In this document: piece after piece, positions 40,196 through 49,583 of the stretch | How the letters are laid out: every line of letters begins with the position of its first letter | How positions within the stretch are numbered: position 1 is the first letter of the stretch | Source: Ramlibacter alkalitolerans | GTDB taxonomy: Bacteria > Pseudomonadota > Gammaproteobacteria > Burkholderiales > Burkholderiaceae_C | Assembly (NCBI RefSeq): GCF_016722765.1 | Contig: NZ_JAEQND010000006.1 | Location: forward strand, 186,001 to 250,000 | Direction of reading: 5' to 3' | Length of the DNA stretch: 64,000 nucleotides | Notes under the pieces: model-generated | The model's input: the letters and a program-made list of their open reading frames with translations, nothing else | Told to the model about the DNA's origin: nothing | Databases searched by the model: none | Made by a program: the position numbers and the translations under genes

Positions 40196-40659
40196 TCGCT
40201 GATCTGGGCCTCGACGTCGTAGCGGTGCGGGGCCGAGCCCTCGTCCTGGGGTGCGCGCCAGAAGATGGAAATGGTGACGATGCCCTGGCCGTTGACGCTG
40301 ACGTCCGGCCGGGTCGTCGAGGAGGTGATGGTCACGCCGGGCAGGGTGTTGGCCACGGTGGCCATCCACTCGATGTACCCCGGGCAGGCCGACGAGGTGC
40401 AGGTGTTGTACCGGGTCTGGAGATTGGTGACCGCGCGGTTGTCCGCCCACATCTTGCCGATCAGCTGGTCGGCGAGTTGCGCGGCTTCGGCCCGGTAGCT
40501 CGCATCGGTGGACTGCTTCACCGCGCTGGCCTGCAGGCCGACCAGGCCGAGGATGCCCACCGTGAAGATCAGGATCGCGATCAGCGCCTCGAGCAGCATG
40601 ATCCCTCGCTGCGCGTGGCGGCGGCGCCTGGGGGAAGGCGGGGTTCGGTTCAGGCGCAT
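40192..40659 (-). CDS. pilV: PilV-type minor pilin
   Basis: 155 residues. Leader HAQRG then IMLLEALIAILIFTVGILGL, the PilV signature with Glu5, followed by VGLQASAVKQSTDASYRAEA. A Cys pair (NTCTSSACPGY) sits near residue 90. Part of the minor-pilin operon. Confidence 0.88.
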   Translation of the reverse strand: MRLNRTPPSPRRRRHAQRGIMLLEALIAILIFTVGILGLVGLQASAVKQSTDASYRAEAAQLADQLIGKMWADNRAVTNLQTRYNTCTSSACPGYIEWMATVANTLPGVTITSSTTRPDVSVNGQGIVTISIFWRAPQDEGSAPHRYDVEAQISE

Positions 40660-40669
40660 TCCGTCCTCC

Positions 40670-41275
40670 TTACCAGGGGCAGGCCCGCGAGTCCGGCGAC
40701 GTCGTCTTGGGGTCGCACATGCGGATCTGCCCCATGGCCGTCACCACCACGTTGAGGCAGCGCATTTCCCCTCCGGCCGTGGCGCACGTGCCACCGCCGG
40801 GATAGGTGACCTGGTACACCTTCATCTTGCCGGCCGGCAGGGTGTCGGGCGTGGTGCGCCCCATCGGATTCATGTTCACCTGGCTCTCGGCCTCCGCCGG
40901 GCCGCCGCCGCCGATGTCCATCTGGACGACGGCGACCGCAGGGGTGCCGGTGGTGTCGGTGCCGGTCCGGCTCTGGATCGTCGCGGGGCAGGCCTCCTGC
41001 CCGTCCACGAGGCTCGTGTCCGCGGTCTCGCAGCCCACCAGCCAGCTGCCGGGCGTGCCACCGAGCTCGAACTTCACGATGCGGTTGCGGCGCAGCGCTT
41101 CCGTCTTGGCCAGCACCAGGCCACCCTGGATGGAGTCGGCCATGCCGCGGATCTGCCGATTGAGCATGCCGGTCCTGAAGGCGGGCACGCCGATGGCCGT
41201 CATGATGCCCACCAGGGTCAGGCCGACCATCACCTCGATGAGGCTCACGCCGCGCTGCTGGCGAAGCTTCAGCAC
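40670..41275 (-). CDS. FimT/GspH-type minor pilin (FimU position)
   Basis: 201 residues. Prepilin site [20 protein letters not shown], then [19 protein letters not shown] and [12 protein letters not shown], typical of FimT/GspH. I chose GTG 41275, which overlaps the pilE stop by 7 bases; no ATG is suitably placed. Shares the AEALRRNR core with the unrelated lone pseudopilin at 42689. Confidence 0.82.
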   Translation of the reverse strand: MLKLRQQRGVSLIEVMVGLTLVGIMTAIGVPAFRTGMLNRQIRGMADSIQGGLVLAKTEALRRNRIVKFELGGTPGSWLVGCETADTSLVDGQEACPATIQSRTGTDTTGTPAVAVVQMDIGGGGPAEAESQVNMNPMGRTTPDTLPAGKMKVYQVTYPGGGTCATAGGEMRCLNVVVTAMGQIRMCDPKTTSPDSRACPW

Positions 41276-41709
41276 GAGGTCGCCTGCTTCGTGAGCCAGC
41301 AGTTCACCGTCGTGTCCGTCCACCCGGGCACGCCACTGACGACGGTGCGCTTGGCGTTCGACTGGTCGACGGTGAAGGTGAACCCGGTCATCCCGTTCTT
41401 GCCGACGGCGGACAGCACGTAGCCGGTGGCGGTGCGGGTCTCGGCGCCGCCAGGCGCGGCGGTGAAGTCGAAGTACGTGCTGGTCCCCGTGTCGTTGTTG
41501 CCCGCCGGCGCGTCGACGTAGGTGCGGTTGTCCTGGTAGAACTGCTCCATCTGCACGCGCTTGGAGGCGAGCGCCGTGGTGGCTTCCGGGATCCGGCCGC
41601 GGGTCACGTAGCTGCGGTAGGAGGGCAGCGCCACCGCGGCGAGGATGGCGACGATGGCCACGGTGATCATCAGCTCGATCAGCGTGAAACCCGATGCTTT
41701 TCTCGACAT
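41269..41709 (-). CDS. pilE: PilE-type type IV pilin
   Basis: 146 residues. Leader MSRKASG, then [20 protein letters not shown], the canonical pilin N-terminus with Glu5, and [20 protein letters not shown], typical of PilE minor pilins. C-terminal disulfide pair ([11 protein letters not shown]). ATG 41709 follows CAAGGG. It is the first gene of the pilE-fimT-pilVWX-pilY1 operon. Confidence 0.9.
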   Translation of the reverse strand: MSRKASGFTLIELMITVAIVAILAAVALPSYRSYVTRGRIPEATTALASKRVQMEQFYQDNRTYVDAPAGNNDTGTSTYFDFTAAPGGAETRTATGYVLSAVGKNGMTGFTFTVDQSNAKRTVVSGVPGWTDTTVNCWLTKQATSC

Positions 41710-41894
41710 ATGTGGCCCTTGTTGTGCGGCCCTGCGGCCAGCCCTCCCGATCCGATTTGCGAGGCAGCTTATGCTGTAATGGTCCGGCATCAGACTTGCA
41801 TTCGATGAGTGGGTCGGGGTGCCTGACGGACGGCTCGGGGGTATGGCAGAGGCATTTCGACGCAGTGAACGAGGGGTCGCGCAGCCCCGGCGGC

Positions 41895-42605
41895 ATGGTG
41901 CGTGACACCAGGCCCGCGGCCCCATGGCCCCAGTGGAAATCGCTGTTGCCGGCCATTGCCGTCTCCCTCCTCGCCCACCTCCTGTTGCTGTTCACCTTCG
42001 CCGTGCCGCGCGAGGCGCATGCGCCGCGCGCGGTGCTTGCGGTCACCCTGCGCGGCGCCGTGATCGAACCGCCGCCAGCCAGCGCGCCGCCGCCGCCGGC
42101 AACGGCCACCGCATCCCCGGTCCCGGCCCCGCAGCCGCCGCCGCGTGCGGCGCGCAAGGCGCAGCCGCTCACCCCGCCCGCACCCGAGGTCGTCGCGGTG
42201 CCGGCCCCCGCCGCCGCGCCCACCGAGCCGCCGCGGGAGGCCGCCGCGCCCTCTGCAGACGCGAGCTTCCATCCGGCCGAGGAACTCACGCAGCTGCCCT
42301 TGCCGCAAGGCGACCCCGAACTGCGCGACATCGCGCCGCAGCTCGTCTCGCGGCGCCTGCGGGCGGAAGTCTGGATCGATGCGACCGGCACGGTGCGCAA
42401 GGCCGAAGTGCGGCGCAACGAGCTGAGTCCCGAACTCGCCGCGCGGCTGGAGGAGGCGCTCACGGGCGTGCACTTCACGCCGGGGCGCCTGCACGACGAG
42501 AGCGTCGGCGCCATCCTGCGCACGCTGCTCTGTTTCGACGATGCGGGATTGTTGCAGGCCTCGTCCGACGAGTGCTGGACGCCGCAGCCCGGAAAGGAAA
42601 GATGA
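41895..42605 (+). CDS. TonB-like periplasm-spanning protein
   Basis: About 236 residues. N-terminal membrane anchor ([20 protein letters not shown]), a long Pro/Ala-rich linker at about 45-110 and a C-terminal domain ([35 protein letters not shown]) resembling the TonB/TolA C-terminal fold. Start uncertain: ATG 41895 has a weak site; upstream in-frame codons exist. No exbBD neighbours. It is divergent from pilE. A role as energy transducer is inferred. Confidence 0.65.
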   Translation: MVRDTRPAAPWPQWKSLLPAIAVSLLAHLLLLFTFAVPREAHAPRAVLAVTLRGAVIEPPPASAPPPPATATASPVPAPQPPPRAARKAQPLTPPAPEVVAVPAPAAAPTEPPREAAAPSADASFHPAEELTQLPLPQGDPELRDIAPQLVSRRLRAEVWIDATGTVRKAEVRRNELSPELAARLEEALTGVHFTPGRLHDESVGAILRTLLCFDDAGLLQASSDECWTPQPGKER

Positions 42606-42688
42606 CCCGCGCCCGTGGTTGCTGCATCACCGGGATGTGATGCATTCCTTGCCTCCGGCGCGGGCGGGCGGGGCGTACCGTGCGCGGC

Positions 42689-43246
42689 ATGCCCACCCAC
42701 GCGCCTGTCCGCCAGCACGGGGCCACGCTGATCGAGCTGGTCGTCGCCCTCGCCATCCTCATGGCCCTGCTCGCCGGCGGCGCGCCGCCCGTGGCGGAGT
42801 TCCTCGAAGGCGCGAAGCTCGCGGCGGCGTCGAGCGATCTCGTGGGCGACCTGCACCTCGCCCGGGCCGAGGCGCTCAGGCGCAATCGCCGCGTGACGGT
42901 CTGCAAGTCGCCCGACGGTCTGGGCTGCAGCAGCCACGGCGGTTGGGAGCAGGGCTGGATCGTGTTCGGCGACGAGAACGGCAACGGCGCGCTCGACGAC
43001 GGCGAGGAAGTGCTCGGCCGGCACGAGCCGCTGCCGTGGAACCTGCGGCTGGTGGGGAACCGGCCGGTGGCGGCCTACGTTTCGTACACCGCCGTCGGGG
43101 CGTCGAAGCTCATGGGCGGCGGCTTCCAGGCCGGCACGCTGACGATCTGCCGGCGCTCGGGGGCGGCGACGCCGGCGCGCCAGGTGATCGTCAATTCCAT
43201 CGGCCGCCCGCGCGTGCAGAAGACGACGGTGGCCAGCTGCGTGTGA
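42689..43246 (+). CDS. GspH/FimT family pseudopilin
   Basis: 185 residues with prepilin site QHGATLIELVVALAILMALL (Glu5 present), then LHLARAEALRRNRRVTVCKS and the GspH-type loop VFGDENGNGALDDGEEVLGR. Not co-directional with the pilus operon, and its family differs from the FimT-like gene at 40670. ATG 42689; GTG 42680 is an alternative. Convergent with nrdR, stop codons 1 base apart. Confidence 0.85.
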   Translation: MPTHAPVRQHGATLIELVVALAILMALLAGGAPPVAEFLEGAKLAAASSDLVGDLHLARAEALRRNRRVTVCKSPDGLGCSSHGGWEQGWIVFGDENGNGALDDGEEVLGRHEPLPWNLRLVGNRPVAAYVSYTAVGASKLMGGGFQAGTLTICRRSGAATPARQVIVNSIGRPRVQKTTVASCV

Positions 43247-43247
43247 G

Positions 43248-43697
43248 CTACCTGCGGATCTCGTCCACCACCGTCTTGAACTCGTCGACGTCCTCGAAGC
43301 TGCGGTAGACGCTGGCGAAGCGGACGTAGGCCACCTTGTCCAGCTTTTTGAGCTCGCGCATCACGAGCTCGCCGATGCGCGAACTCGGGATTTCGCGCAG
43401 CCCTAGGTTCAGCAGCTTTTCCTCCATGCGCTCCACCGCGGCGTCGATCTGCTCGGTGCTCACGGGGCGCTTGCGCAAGGCCAGGTTCATCGAGCCGAGC
43501 AGCTTGGCGCGGTCGTACTCGATGCGGCGGCCGTCCTTCTTGACCACCGCCGGAAAGGTGACGTCCGGCCGCTCGTAGGTGGTGAAGCGCTTCTCGCAAT
43601 CCGCGCACTGGCGCCGGCGGCGGATGAAGTCGCCGTCCTCCGCCATGCGCGTCTCCACCACCTGGGTTTCGGCATGGCCGCAGAACGGGCAGCGCAT
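43248..43697 (-). CDS. nrdR: Transcriptional repressor NrdR
   Basis: 149 residues. Zinc ribbon MRCPFCGH ... [13 protein letters not shown], then the ATP-cone domain with [20 protein letters not shown]. Represses ribonucleotide reductase operons through NrdR boxes, sensing (d)ATP. Follows glyA by 8 bases, the common glyA-nrdR pair. Confidence 0.96.
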   Translation of the reverse strand: MRCPFCGHAETQVVETRMAEDGDFIRRRRQCADCEKRFTTYERPDVTFPAVVKKDGRRIEYDRAKLLGSMNLALRKRPVSTEQIDAAVERMEEKLLNLGLREIPSSRIGELVMRELKKLDKVAYVRFASVYRSFEDVDEFKTVVDEIRR

Positions 43698-43705
43698 GGA
43701 CTGGC

Positions 43706-44950
43706 CTACTTGTAGACCGGGAAGCGGCGCGTCAGGGCGTTGACCTGTTCGCGCACGCGCTCGATGTTGGCGGCGTCGCGCGGATGGTCCAGCACGTCGG
43801 CGACCAGCTTGGCCGTCTGGCGCGCTTCCTGTTCCTGGAAGCCGCGCGTGGTCATGGCCGGCGTGCCGACGCGCAGGCCGCTGGTGACCATCGGCTTTTC
43901 CGGATCGTTGGGGATCGCGTTCTTGTTGATGGTGATGTGCGCCTGGCCGAGCACGGCCTCGGCTTCCTTGCCGGTGATGCCCTTGCCGCGCAGGTCGACC
44001 AGCATCACGTGGCTTTCGGTGCGGCCGCTCACGATGCGCAGGCCGCGCTCGGCCAGCGTCTCGGCGACGACCTGCGCGTTCCGCAGCACCTGTTGCTGGT
44101 AGCTCTTGAACTCGGGCGACAGCGCTTCCTTGAACGCCACGGCCTTGGCGGCGATGACGTGCATCAGGGGGCCGCCCTGCAGGCCGGGGAAGATCGCGCT
44201 GTTGATCGCCTTCTCGTGCGGTGCCTTCATCAGGATGAAGCCGCCGCGCGGGCCGCGCAGGCTCTTGTGCGTGGTGGAGGTCACCACGTCGGCATGCGGC
44301 ACCGGGTTCGGGTACACGCCGGCGGCGATCAGGCCGGCGTAGTGCGCCATGTCGACCATGAAGATCGCGCCGACGTCCTTCGCCACCTTGGCGAAGCGCT
44401 CGAAGTCGATGCGCAGCGAATAGGCCGACGCGCCGGCGATGATCAGCTTGGGCTTGTGCTCGTGGGCCTTGCGCTCCATCGCGTCGTAGTCGATCGCTTC
44501 TTCCTTGTTCAGGCCGTAGCTCACGACGTTGAACCACTTGCCGCTCATGTTGAGGGGCATGCCGTGCGTGAGGTGGCCGCCCTCGGCCAGGCTCATGCCC
44601 ATGATGGTGTCGCCGGGCTTGAGGAAGGCCAGGAACACGGCCTCGTTGGCCTGGGCCCCGGAGTGCGGCTGCACGTTGGCGGCGTCGGCGCCGAAGATCT
44701 GCTTGATGCGGGCTATGGCCAGCTGTTCGGCGACGTCGACGTTCTCGCAGCCGCCGTAGTAGCGCTTGCCGGGGTAGCCCTCGGCGTACTTGTTCGTGAG
44801 CTGGGTGCCCTGGGCGGCCATCACGGCGGGCGAGGCGTAGTTCTCGCTCGCAATCAGCTCGATGTGCTCTTCCTGGCGGCGGTTCTCCGCCTGGATGGCG
44901 GCCCAGAGTTCGGGATCGGTGTCTTGGATGAGGATTCGGCGGTCGTACAT
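43706..44950 (-). CDS. glyA: Serine hydroxymethyltransferase
   Basis: Interconverts serine and glycine with tetrahydrofolate, the main source of one-carbon units. 414 residues. N-terminal [43 protein letters not shown] lysine in [18 protein letters not shown], and [12 protein letters not shown] near the C-terminus. ATG 44950. Upstream leader carries a ZTP riboswitch (44975-45135), linking expression to folate status. Confidence 0.97.
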   Translation of the reverse strand: MYDRRILIQDTDPELWAAIQAENRRQEEHIELIASENYASPAVMAAQGTQLTNKYAEGYPGKRYYGGCENVDVAEQLAIARIKQIFGADAANVQPHSGAQANEAVFLAFLKPGDTIMGMSLAEGGHLTHGMPLNMSGKWFNVVSYGLNKEEAIDYDAMERKAHEHKPKLIIAGASAYSLRIDFERFAKVAKDVGAIFMVDMAHYAGLIAAGVYPNPVPHADVVTSTTHKSLRGPRGGFILMKAPHEKAINSAIFPGLQGGPLMHVIAAKAVAFKEALSPEFKSYQQQVLRNAQVVAETLAERGLRIVSGRTESHVMLVDLRGKGITGKEAEAVLGQAHITINKNAIPNDPEKPMVTSGLRVGTPAMTTRGFQEQEARQTAKLVADVLDHPRDAANIERVREQVNALTRRFPVYK

Positions 44951-44974
44951 GAGCGGCAGTTCCGTGGACGATTG

Positions 44975-45135
44975 ATCCCTGTGCGGGCCAGGGCTGCCCA
45001 GGCGAACGGCGGTTCACCGGCCCGCATCCGGAGGGGCCGGCGGTACGCTTCCCAGTGGTTTGAGGGGGAACCCCCGGTGGATCCACGTCAGCGCGCCCCG
45101 CAGGGCGCGCCTATCGCCAGTCGCGCACGGCGGCG
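44975..45135 (-). promoter_or_regulatory. ZTP (pfl) riboswitch ahead of glyA
   Basis: On the minus strand the leader contains GCGCGACTGGCGATAG, a strong GC hairpin, the P2/J2 element ACCACTGGGAAGCGTACCG and, after a variable linker, GTTCGCCTGGGCAGCCC. These match the conserved parts of the pfl motif (CUGGCG; CACxGGGGAGCGU; CGCCUGGGCA) in the right order. The ligand ZTP/ZMP signals folate shortage, and glyA is a known target class. The exact ends and the expression platform are estimated. Confidence 0.87.
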
Positions 45136-45163
45136 AGTTTACCTTAGGCGGATGATGCGCCGC

Positions 45164-45982
45164 TCAGGAGATCACCGCCGGCGCGTCCTGGTCCTGCGGG
45201 GTCGGCGCCGGGTTCGGCGCGACGGTGCGCAGCGTCGGGGGCGGGGCGATCGGCACCGGGCGGCCATGCGCCACCTGCTGCAGGCGCGCGTGCTCGGCCA
45301 TCACCTTCTCCGCATAGCCGCCGTCCTCGGCCAGCAAGGCCGCGCCGACGTAGAACTTCAGGCCGGCCTGCACCGAGCCGGCGCGCTGTATGCATTCCTG
45401 CAGCACCTTGGCGCCCACGCGCAGGTTGGTCACGGGGTCGAAGGCGGCGAGCTTGCCGCCGAAGTTCTCGTACTTGTCGCTGTGGATGCCCGTCATCACC
45501 TGCATGAGCCCCTGGGCCCCGACGGGGCTCTGGGCGAAGGGGTTGAAGCCGGATTCCACCGCCATCACGGCCAGCAGGAGGGTCGGGTCGATCTTCATGC
45601 GCTGGCCGATCTCGTAGGCCTCGGCGACGAGGGCGCTGAGGGGCTCCGGCGCGACCCGGTACTTCTTGCTGAGCCAATAGGCCACTGCGGCCTGCTGCTT
45701 GGGCAACTCCTTCGGATTCAGCGCCGTGGCGCGGTCGATCGCATCGAGCTCGGGCACGAGGCCGAGCGTTTCCACCTGGCGCGCATGCAGCCAGGTCATG
45801 AGCTGGGACTCCCCGGCCTGACGCAGGTCAGGGCGGGCCAGCAAGGTCAAAACGGAAAACACCACTGCCAGCCCCACCACTGCGAAGCCGTTGTGCGTGA
45901 TCTCGAAGAAGCCCTCGGCGACGTCGCAGCAGAAGGTCTGCACGCCCCGGGTGAGACTTCCCAGTTTTCCTGACGCTGTCAT
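45164..45982 (-). CDS. Membrane-anchored lytic transglycosylase (SLT domain)
   Basis: 272 residues. N-terminal anchor (GFAVVGLAVVFSVLTLLA, residues about 26-45), then a soluble helical part and the SLT catalytic domain: LLLAVMAVESGFNPFAQSPV with the catalytic Glu, GAQGLMQVM, and NLRVGAKVLQECI. Cleaves peptidoglycan in the periplasm. The C-terminal tail is Pro-rich. ATG 45982 behind AAAGGAG. Preceded by a strong promoter and a leader of about 180 bases. Confidence 0.88.
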   Translation of the reverse strand: MTASGKLGSLTRGVQTFCCDVAEGFFEITHNGFAVVGLAVVFSVLTLLARPDLRQAGESQLMTWLHARQVETLGLVPELDAIDRATALNPKELPKQQAAVAYWLSKKYRVAPEPLSALVAEAYEIGQRMKIDPTLLLAVMAVESGFNPFAQSPVGAQGLMQVMTGIHSDKYENFGGKLAAFDPVTNLRVGAKVLQECIQRAGSVQAGLKFYVGAALLAEDGGYAEKVMAEHARLQQVAHGRPVPIAPPPTLRTVAPNPAPTPQDQDAPAVIS

Positions 45983-46164
45983 AGCACTCCTTTCTACGCG
46001 CGGAGCCGAAAGCTTCGGCCGCTCCGGGGAAGCGGCAGTGGACTCTCGGTCCCTCGTTTGGATTGGTACGCCATCGAAGGGGAGGCCCCTGGGGGGCTCA
46101 TCCCGGTTTCGATTCGCCGGGTTCGGCAGCGGGTCTTCTGGTTGCCCCCTACGGGTGGGGGACG
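45983..46164 (-). other. Structured 5' leader of the transglycosylase gene
   Basis: The predicted transcript starts near 46164 and runs about 180 bases before the start codon. It holds several hairpins, among them GGAGC...CCGAA AGC TTCGG..GCTCC at about 46000-46024, a CCCGG...CCGGG stem around 46103-46122, and GGGG/CCCC-rich pairings near 46080-46100. Single-stranded purine-rich segments lie between (GGGGGCAACCAGAAGACCC). I do not recognise it as a known riboswitch class. A regulatory role is inferred from length and folding. Confidence 0.45.
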
Positions 46165-46170
46165 GGGCGG

Positions 46171-46200
46171 ATTCTAGGCAGGCGCTAAATTCCAGGTCAA
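46171..46200 (-). promoter_or_regulatory. Strong sigma-70-type promoter for the transglycosylase gene
   Basis: On the minus strand TTGACC (46195-46200), spacer of 18, and TAGAAT (46171-46176). Both hexamers are close to consensus. Confidence 0.7.
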
Positions 46201-46496
46201 GGATGTTTCTCCAATTCTTTATTCGTTGAAAGAGATAAGAAGGCGATACTGTAGGGCTCAACAGCAGAAAAGTTCCGTAGTCCGGCCTCGCCTACGCTTG
46301 TCAGCCCTCGCCGCACACCGGCGCGGTCGCTACGAAAAAAGGAGCAAGAGCGGAAAACTGACGGCGCCGGCACCGCTTGTCGGCAGACGGACCGCCGGAC
46401 GGCCGTCTGTCCGCCAGCCGGCCGTTGGGCGTCGGTTCTTGCAATCGGGCAGGGCGCGCCGATTGAAATGAGGATTTGCAATCCGCGCCAACCCGG

Positions 46497-46692
46497 CCTA
46501 CCTTGACGGGGCCTGAGCGATCAGGCGTCAGCCGGTAGGGCCACTGCGTGGCAGCCCCGGCTTCCTAAAGGAAGCAATCTTTGCTTCCGGCGCAACGCGG
46601 ACGGCACGTTCGTGTTGCGAACCCAGACGGCAGCGACATCAGGTCGGACCGTCCAGCCCGGCAGGCAGCTTCAGGCACCTGGCCGGGCTTTC
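46497..46692 (+). ncRNA. Candidate structured RNA with terminator
   Basis: A three-tier stem-loop: CCTACC/GGTAGG (46497-46502 with 46534-46539), TGAC/GTCA (46504-46507 with 46527-46530) and GCCTGA/TCAGGC closed by a GCGA tetraloop. Next comes GCCAC-TGC-GTGGC (46540-46552). Then CTTCC-TAAA-GGAAG (46561-46574) competes with GGAAGCAA-TCT-TTGCTTCC (46570-46588) for the same GGAAG. The 3' end AGCCCGGCAGG ... CCTGGCCGGGCT with a U-rich tail (about 46655-46692) looks like a terminator, on the plus strand only. I do not match it to a known class. Confidence 0.5.
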
Positions 46693-46766
46693 CATTTTGG
46701 GGCTCCCGCCTTGCGGCAGTGCGCAACGCACGCTTTGGCGCGTTTCGCGGCGAGAATACGGCCCGT

Positions 46767-46790
46767 GCCCCCCTTGCGGGGGCTTTCCTT
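46767..46790 (+). terminator. Terminator-like hairpin before the DUF349 gene
   Basis: GCCCCC (46767-46772), loop CTTGC, GGGGGC (46778-46783), then TTTCCTTTCC. It lies only 20 bases upstream of the next start codon, so it could end the upstream transcript or act as an attenuator. Confidence 0.55.
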
Positions 46791-46809
46791 TCCATCGAAC
46801 AAAACCATT

Positions 46810-49569
46810 GTGAGCAGCTTGAAGACCCACGACACCCAGGCGCTGGACGCGCTGACGGGGGGTGCCTTTTCCGCGCCTACCTCCGGCGAACGCGCCGCCC
46901 GCGTGCGCGAGTGGTTGAACACCGAGCCGAGCACCGAGCAGATGCAGGAGGTGTTCCGCGAGCTGAGCGGCCGCGACAAGGGCGCGGCGCGCCTGCTGCG
47001 CGAACGGCTCGACGAGATCAAGCGCGCCAAGGGGCAGGAGGCGATCGCCGCGGAATGGTCCGAGCGGGCCCGCAACCTGCTGTCGCAACCGCGCCTGAAC
47101 ATCGCCGATGCGCTCGCGTGGCAGCGCGATGCCGCCAAGGCGGGGGCGCCCCTCAGCCGCGAGCCGCTGGCGGGCGTCAAGTCGCAGTTGGCCGAGCGCG
47201 TCAAGGGCATCGAGGACCTGCAGAACCGGGTGCAGATCCAGCGCGAGGCCGCTGTGCTGCTCGCCCAGCGCATCGAGGTGCTTTCCACCAAGTCCTGGAA
47301 GGACGCGCAGCTCGCGGCCGAGGCCCTGCGTGCCGACGTGCCGCAATGGCAGGCGCAGGCGCAGGCCCTCCTCGACGACGCGAACTGGGCCAGCGTCGAC
47401 GCCAGGTTCCCGCCGCTGCTGGAGGCCTCGCGCTCGCAGCTGCAGGTGGTGTGGGATGCCTTCCAGTCCGCGCTGGCGCAGGCCACCGCCGCCGCCGAAG
47501 ACACGAATGCGCCGCTGCCGCCCGTGCCCGTGTGGGCCGACGAACTGCGCCAGGCGCGCGGCCTGCCGGCCGAGAACGTCCCGCCGAAGCCGCCCAAGCC
47601 GAAGGTCGATCCCGAGCTGAAGGCCAGGGCCCACCAGGCGGTCAGCGAGGCGCTGGCCCGGGTCGAACAGGAAGTGGCGCAAGGCCACGGCAAGGCCAGC
47701 GCCGGCGCCGCCAACGCGCTGCGCAATGCGCTGAAGGAACACGGCAAGCTGGTCGACGACAAGCTCGAAGCGCAGGCGCATGCCGCGCTCGGTGCCGCCG
47801 GCGAACTGGAAGGCTGGCAGCGCTGGCGCGCCGACCAGCTCCGCCAGGAACTCGTCGCCAAGGCCGAAGCCCTGTTCGAGACGGCGCCGGCGCCGGTCAC
47901 CCCCGAGCCGGCGGCCGCGGACACCGAAGCAGCGGCGACGGAGCAGGCGGAGGCCGAATCGCCCGCCGCGACGCCGGTGCCGGCACCCATGGTGCGCAAG
48001 CCGCGCTTCGGCGGCCGCAAGATGCAGGAGACGCTGCGCAGCCTGCGCGAGCAGTGGAAGCAGGTCGACCAGGGCGGGCCGCCCAACCACGCGCTGTGGA
48101 AGCGCTTCGACGAGGCCTGCAACGAAGCCTACAAGGTGGTCCAGGAGTGGCTGGACAAGGTCAAGGCGGAGGCCGCCGAACACCGTGCCGGCCGGCTGGC
48201 GCTGATCGAGGAAGTGAAGGCCTGGGCCGCCGCGCACCCGCAGGCGGACAACGGCGACTGGAAGGGCTTCAACCGCGCGATCCACCAGTTCTCCGAGCGC
48301 TGGCGCGAGGCCGGCCACCTGAGCGAGAAGGCCTTCGCCGAACTGCAGCCGCAGTGGAAGGAGGCGATCTCCCACGCCGCCGCTCCGCTGGAGGGCGCGC
48401 AGAAGGAAAGCGTCGAGCGCCGCAACGCGATGATCGAGGAGGCCAGGGTGCTGGGCGAGGCGCCCATGCTGCGCATCGACGCCGTCAAGGCGCTGCAGCA
48501 GCGCTGGCAGGCCGAGGCGCAGACGGTTCCGCTCGATCGCAAGCAGGAGCAGAAGCTCTGGGACGCCTTTCGCAAGCCGATCGACGAGGCCTTCAACCGC
48601 AAGACCGCCGAGCGCGAGAAGGCGACCGCGGCCCTGAGCGCGCGCGACCGCGCGGTGCTGGAAGCGTCGAAGGCGGTGGAGGAAGCGACGGCGAGCGGCG
48701 ACGCGCAGAAGATCCGCGCCACGATGCAGGCGCTGGAGCAGGCGCTGCGGGCCGGCGATGCGCCGGCGGCCGCAGCCGCGCCTGCGGCGCCGGCGCAGCC
48801 CGCCGAGGGATCGGGCGAAGAAGCGGCGACGGCGCAGGCGGGTGGCGAGAGTGCCGAGAGTCCCGAAGGGGGCGAAGCGGCTGCCGCGGCCCCGCCCAAG
48901 CCGGCACCGAAGCCCGTGATCGCGATGCGCGGTGACGACCGTCCCGGCGCCCGGCGGCCGGAGGTCGCCACGGCGGCGCGCCCTGGCGGGCGCTTCGATG
49001 CGCGGCGTCCGGGCGGCCCGGGAGGCCGCGATGCGCGCGACGACCGGCGCGGTCCGCCGCGTGGCGACCGCTTCGAGCGCGGCGACCGCTTCGAGCGCGA
49101 GGACCGCGGCCCGCGCCTGGGGGACGCCGCCTTCCGCGCCCAGCGCGAGGCGCAGGAACACGCGCAGGCGGCGCTGCGCAAGCTGGCCGCGCAGGCGCAT
49201 GGCGAGGCGCTGACGCAGCTCATGACGGCGTGGGAGCAGCGCTCGGGTGAGCAGGTGCCCAGCCACCAGGAACTGGGCAAGGCGGTGAGCCCGCAAGTGC
49301 GCCAGGCCTGGATCCAGGCCCTGGGCAAGGGCGCTTCCGGCGATCCGTCGGAAACGCTGCTGCGGCTCGAAATCGCGGCCGACGTGCCGACGCCGGGCGA
49401 GCAGATCACGGCCCGGCGCATGCTGCAACTGCAGTTGCTGACCAAGCGGCACGAAGCGGGTCCGCAGGAGACCTGGGGCGCGGACGTGGCCAAGGTGCTG
49501 GCGACGCCGTACGAGGCGGGGGCGGCGCGCAGGTTGCAGAATGCGTTGAAGGCGCTGCTGCGGCGGTAA
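46810..49569 (+). CDS. DUF349 domain-containing protein
   Basis: About 919 residues, cytoplasmic, mostly alpha-helical with several DUF349 modules of the form W-K-x-x-x...LW..F (for example REQWKQVDQGGPPNHALWKR, FNRAIHQFSERWREAGHL, LQQRWQAEAQ ... LWDAFRKPIDEAF). A Pro/Ala-rich linker lies at about 360-395 and a Gly/Arg/Asp-rich basic stretch at about 705-770 (GDRFERGDRFERED) that could contact RNA. I chose GTG 46810; no strong ribosome site is visible, so the start is uncertain. Molecular function unknown; DUF349 proteins are linked to ribosome or RNA-related roles in some bacteria. Confidence 0.75.
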   Translation: MSSLKTHDTQALDALTGGAFSAPTSGERAARVREWLNTEPSTEQMQEVFRELSGRDKGAARLLRERLDEIKRAKGQEAIAAEWSERARNLLSQPRLNIADALAWQRDAAKAGAPLSREPLAGVKSQLAERVKGIEDLQNRVQIQREAAVLLAQRIEVLSTKSWKDAQLAAEALRADVPQWQAQAQALLDDANWASVDARFPPLLEASRSQLQVVWDAFQSALAQATAAAEDTNAPLPPVPVWADELRQARGLPAENVPPKPPKPKVDPELKARAHQAVSEALARVEQEVAQGHGKASAGAANALRNALKEHGKLVDDKLEAQAHAALGAAGELEGWQRWRADQLRQELVAKAEALFETAPAPVTPEPAAADTEAAATEQAEAESPAATPVPAPMVRKPRFGGRKMQETLRSLREQWKQVDQGGPPNHALWKRFDEACNEAYKVVQEWLDKVKAEAAEHRAGRLALIEEVKAWAAAHPQADNGDWKGFNRAIHQFSERWREAGHLSEKAFAELQPQWKEAISHAAAPLEGAQKESVERRNAMIEEARVLGEAPMLRIDAVKALQQRWQAEAQTVPLDRKQEQKLWDAFRKPIDEAFNRKTAEREKATAALSARDRAVLEASKAVEEATASGDAQKIRATMQALEQALRAGDAPAAAAAPAAPAQPAEGSGEEAATAQAGGESAESPEGGEAAAAAPPKPAPKPVIAMRGDDRPGARRPEVATAARPGGRFDARRPGGPGGRDARDDRRGPPRGDRFERGDRFEREDRGPRLGDAAFRAQREAQEHAQAALRKLAAQAHGEALTQLMTAWEQRSGEQVPSHQELGKAVSPQVRQAWIQALGKGASGDPSETLLRLEIAADVPTPGEQITARRMLQLQLLTKRHEAGPQETWGADVAKVLATPYEAGAARRLQNALKALLRR

Positions 49570-49583
49570 GCCGGATTCCGGAT

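Larger units (their letters stand above)
46201..46809. other. Long non-coding region
   Basis: No convincing protein gene on either strand; the small open frames here have no family-like content. It holds the candidate structured RNA described separately (46497-46692), a hairpin CAGACGG...CCGTCTG near 46385-46410, and a terminator-like hairpin at 46767-46790. Nothing else recognised. Confidence 0.6.

Noticed and set aside
46497-46692. 6S, SRP or RNase P RNA
   Set aside because: I looked for the conserved blocks of each (for example GGAAGGAAGCA of SRP and the GAGGAAAGUCC of RNase P) and they are absent.
46226-46795. Small ORFs in the 46.2-46.8 kb gap (81 and 76 codons)
   Set aside because: Basic, low-complexity, no ribosome site, and they overlap the structured RNA candidate.
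46639-49452. A 937-codon open frame antisense to the DUF349 gene
   Set aside because: Leu/Arg/Gly-rich shadow frame with no recognisable domain.
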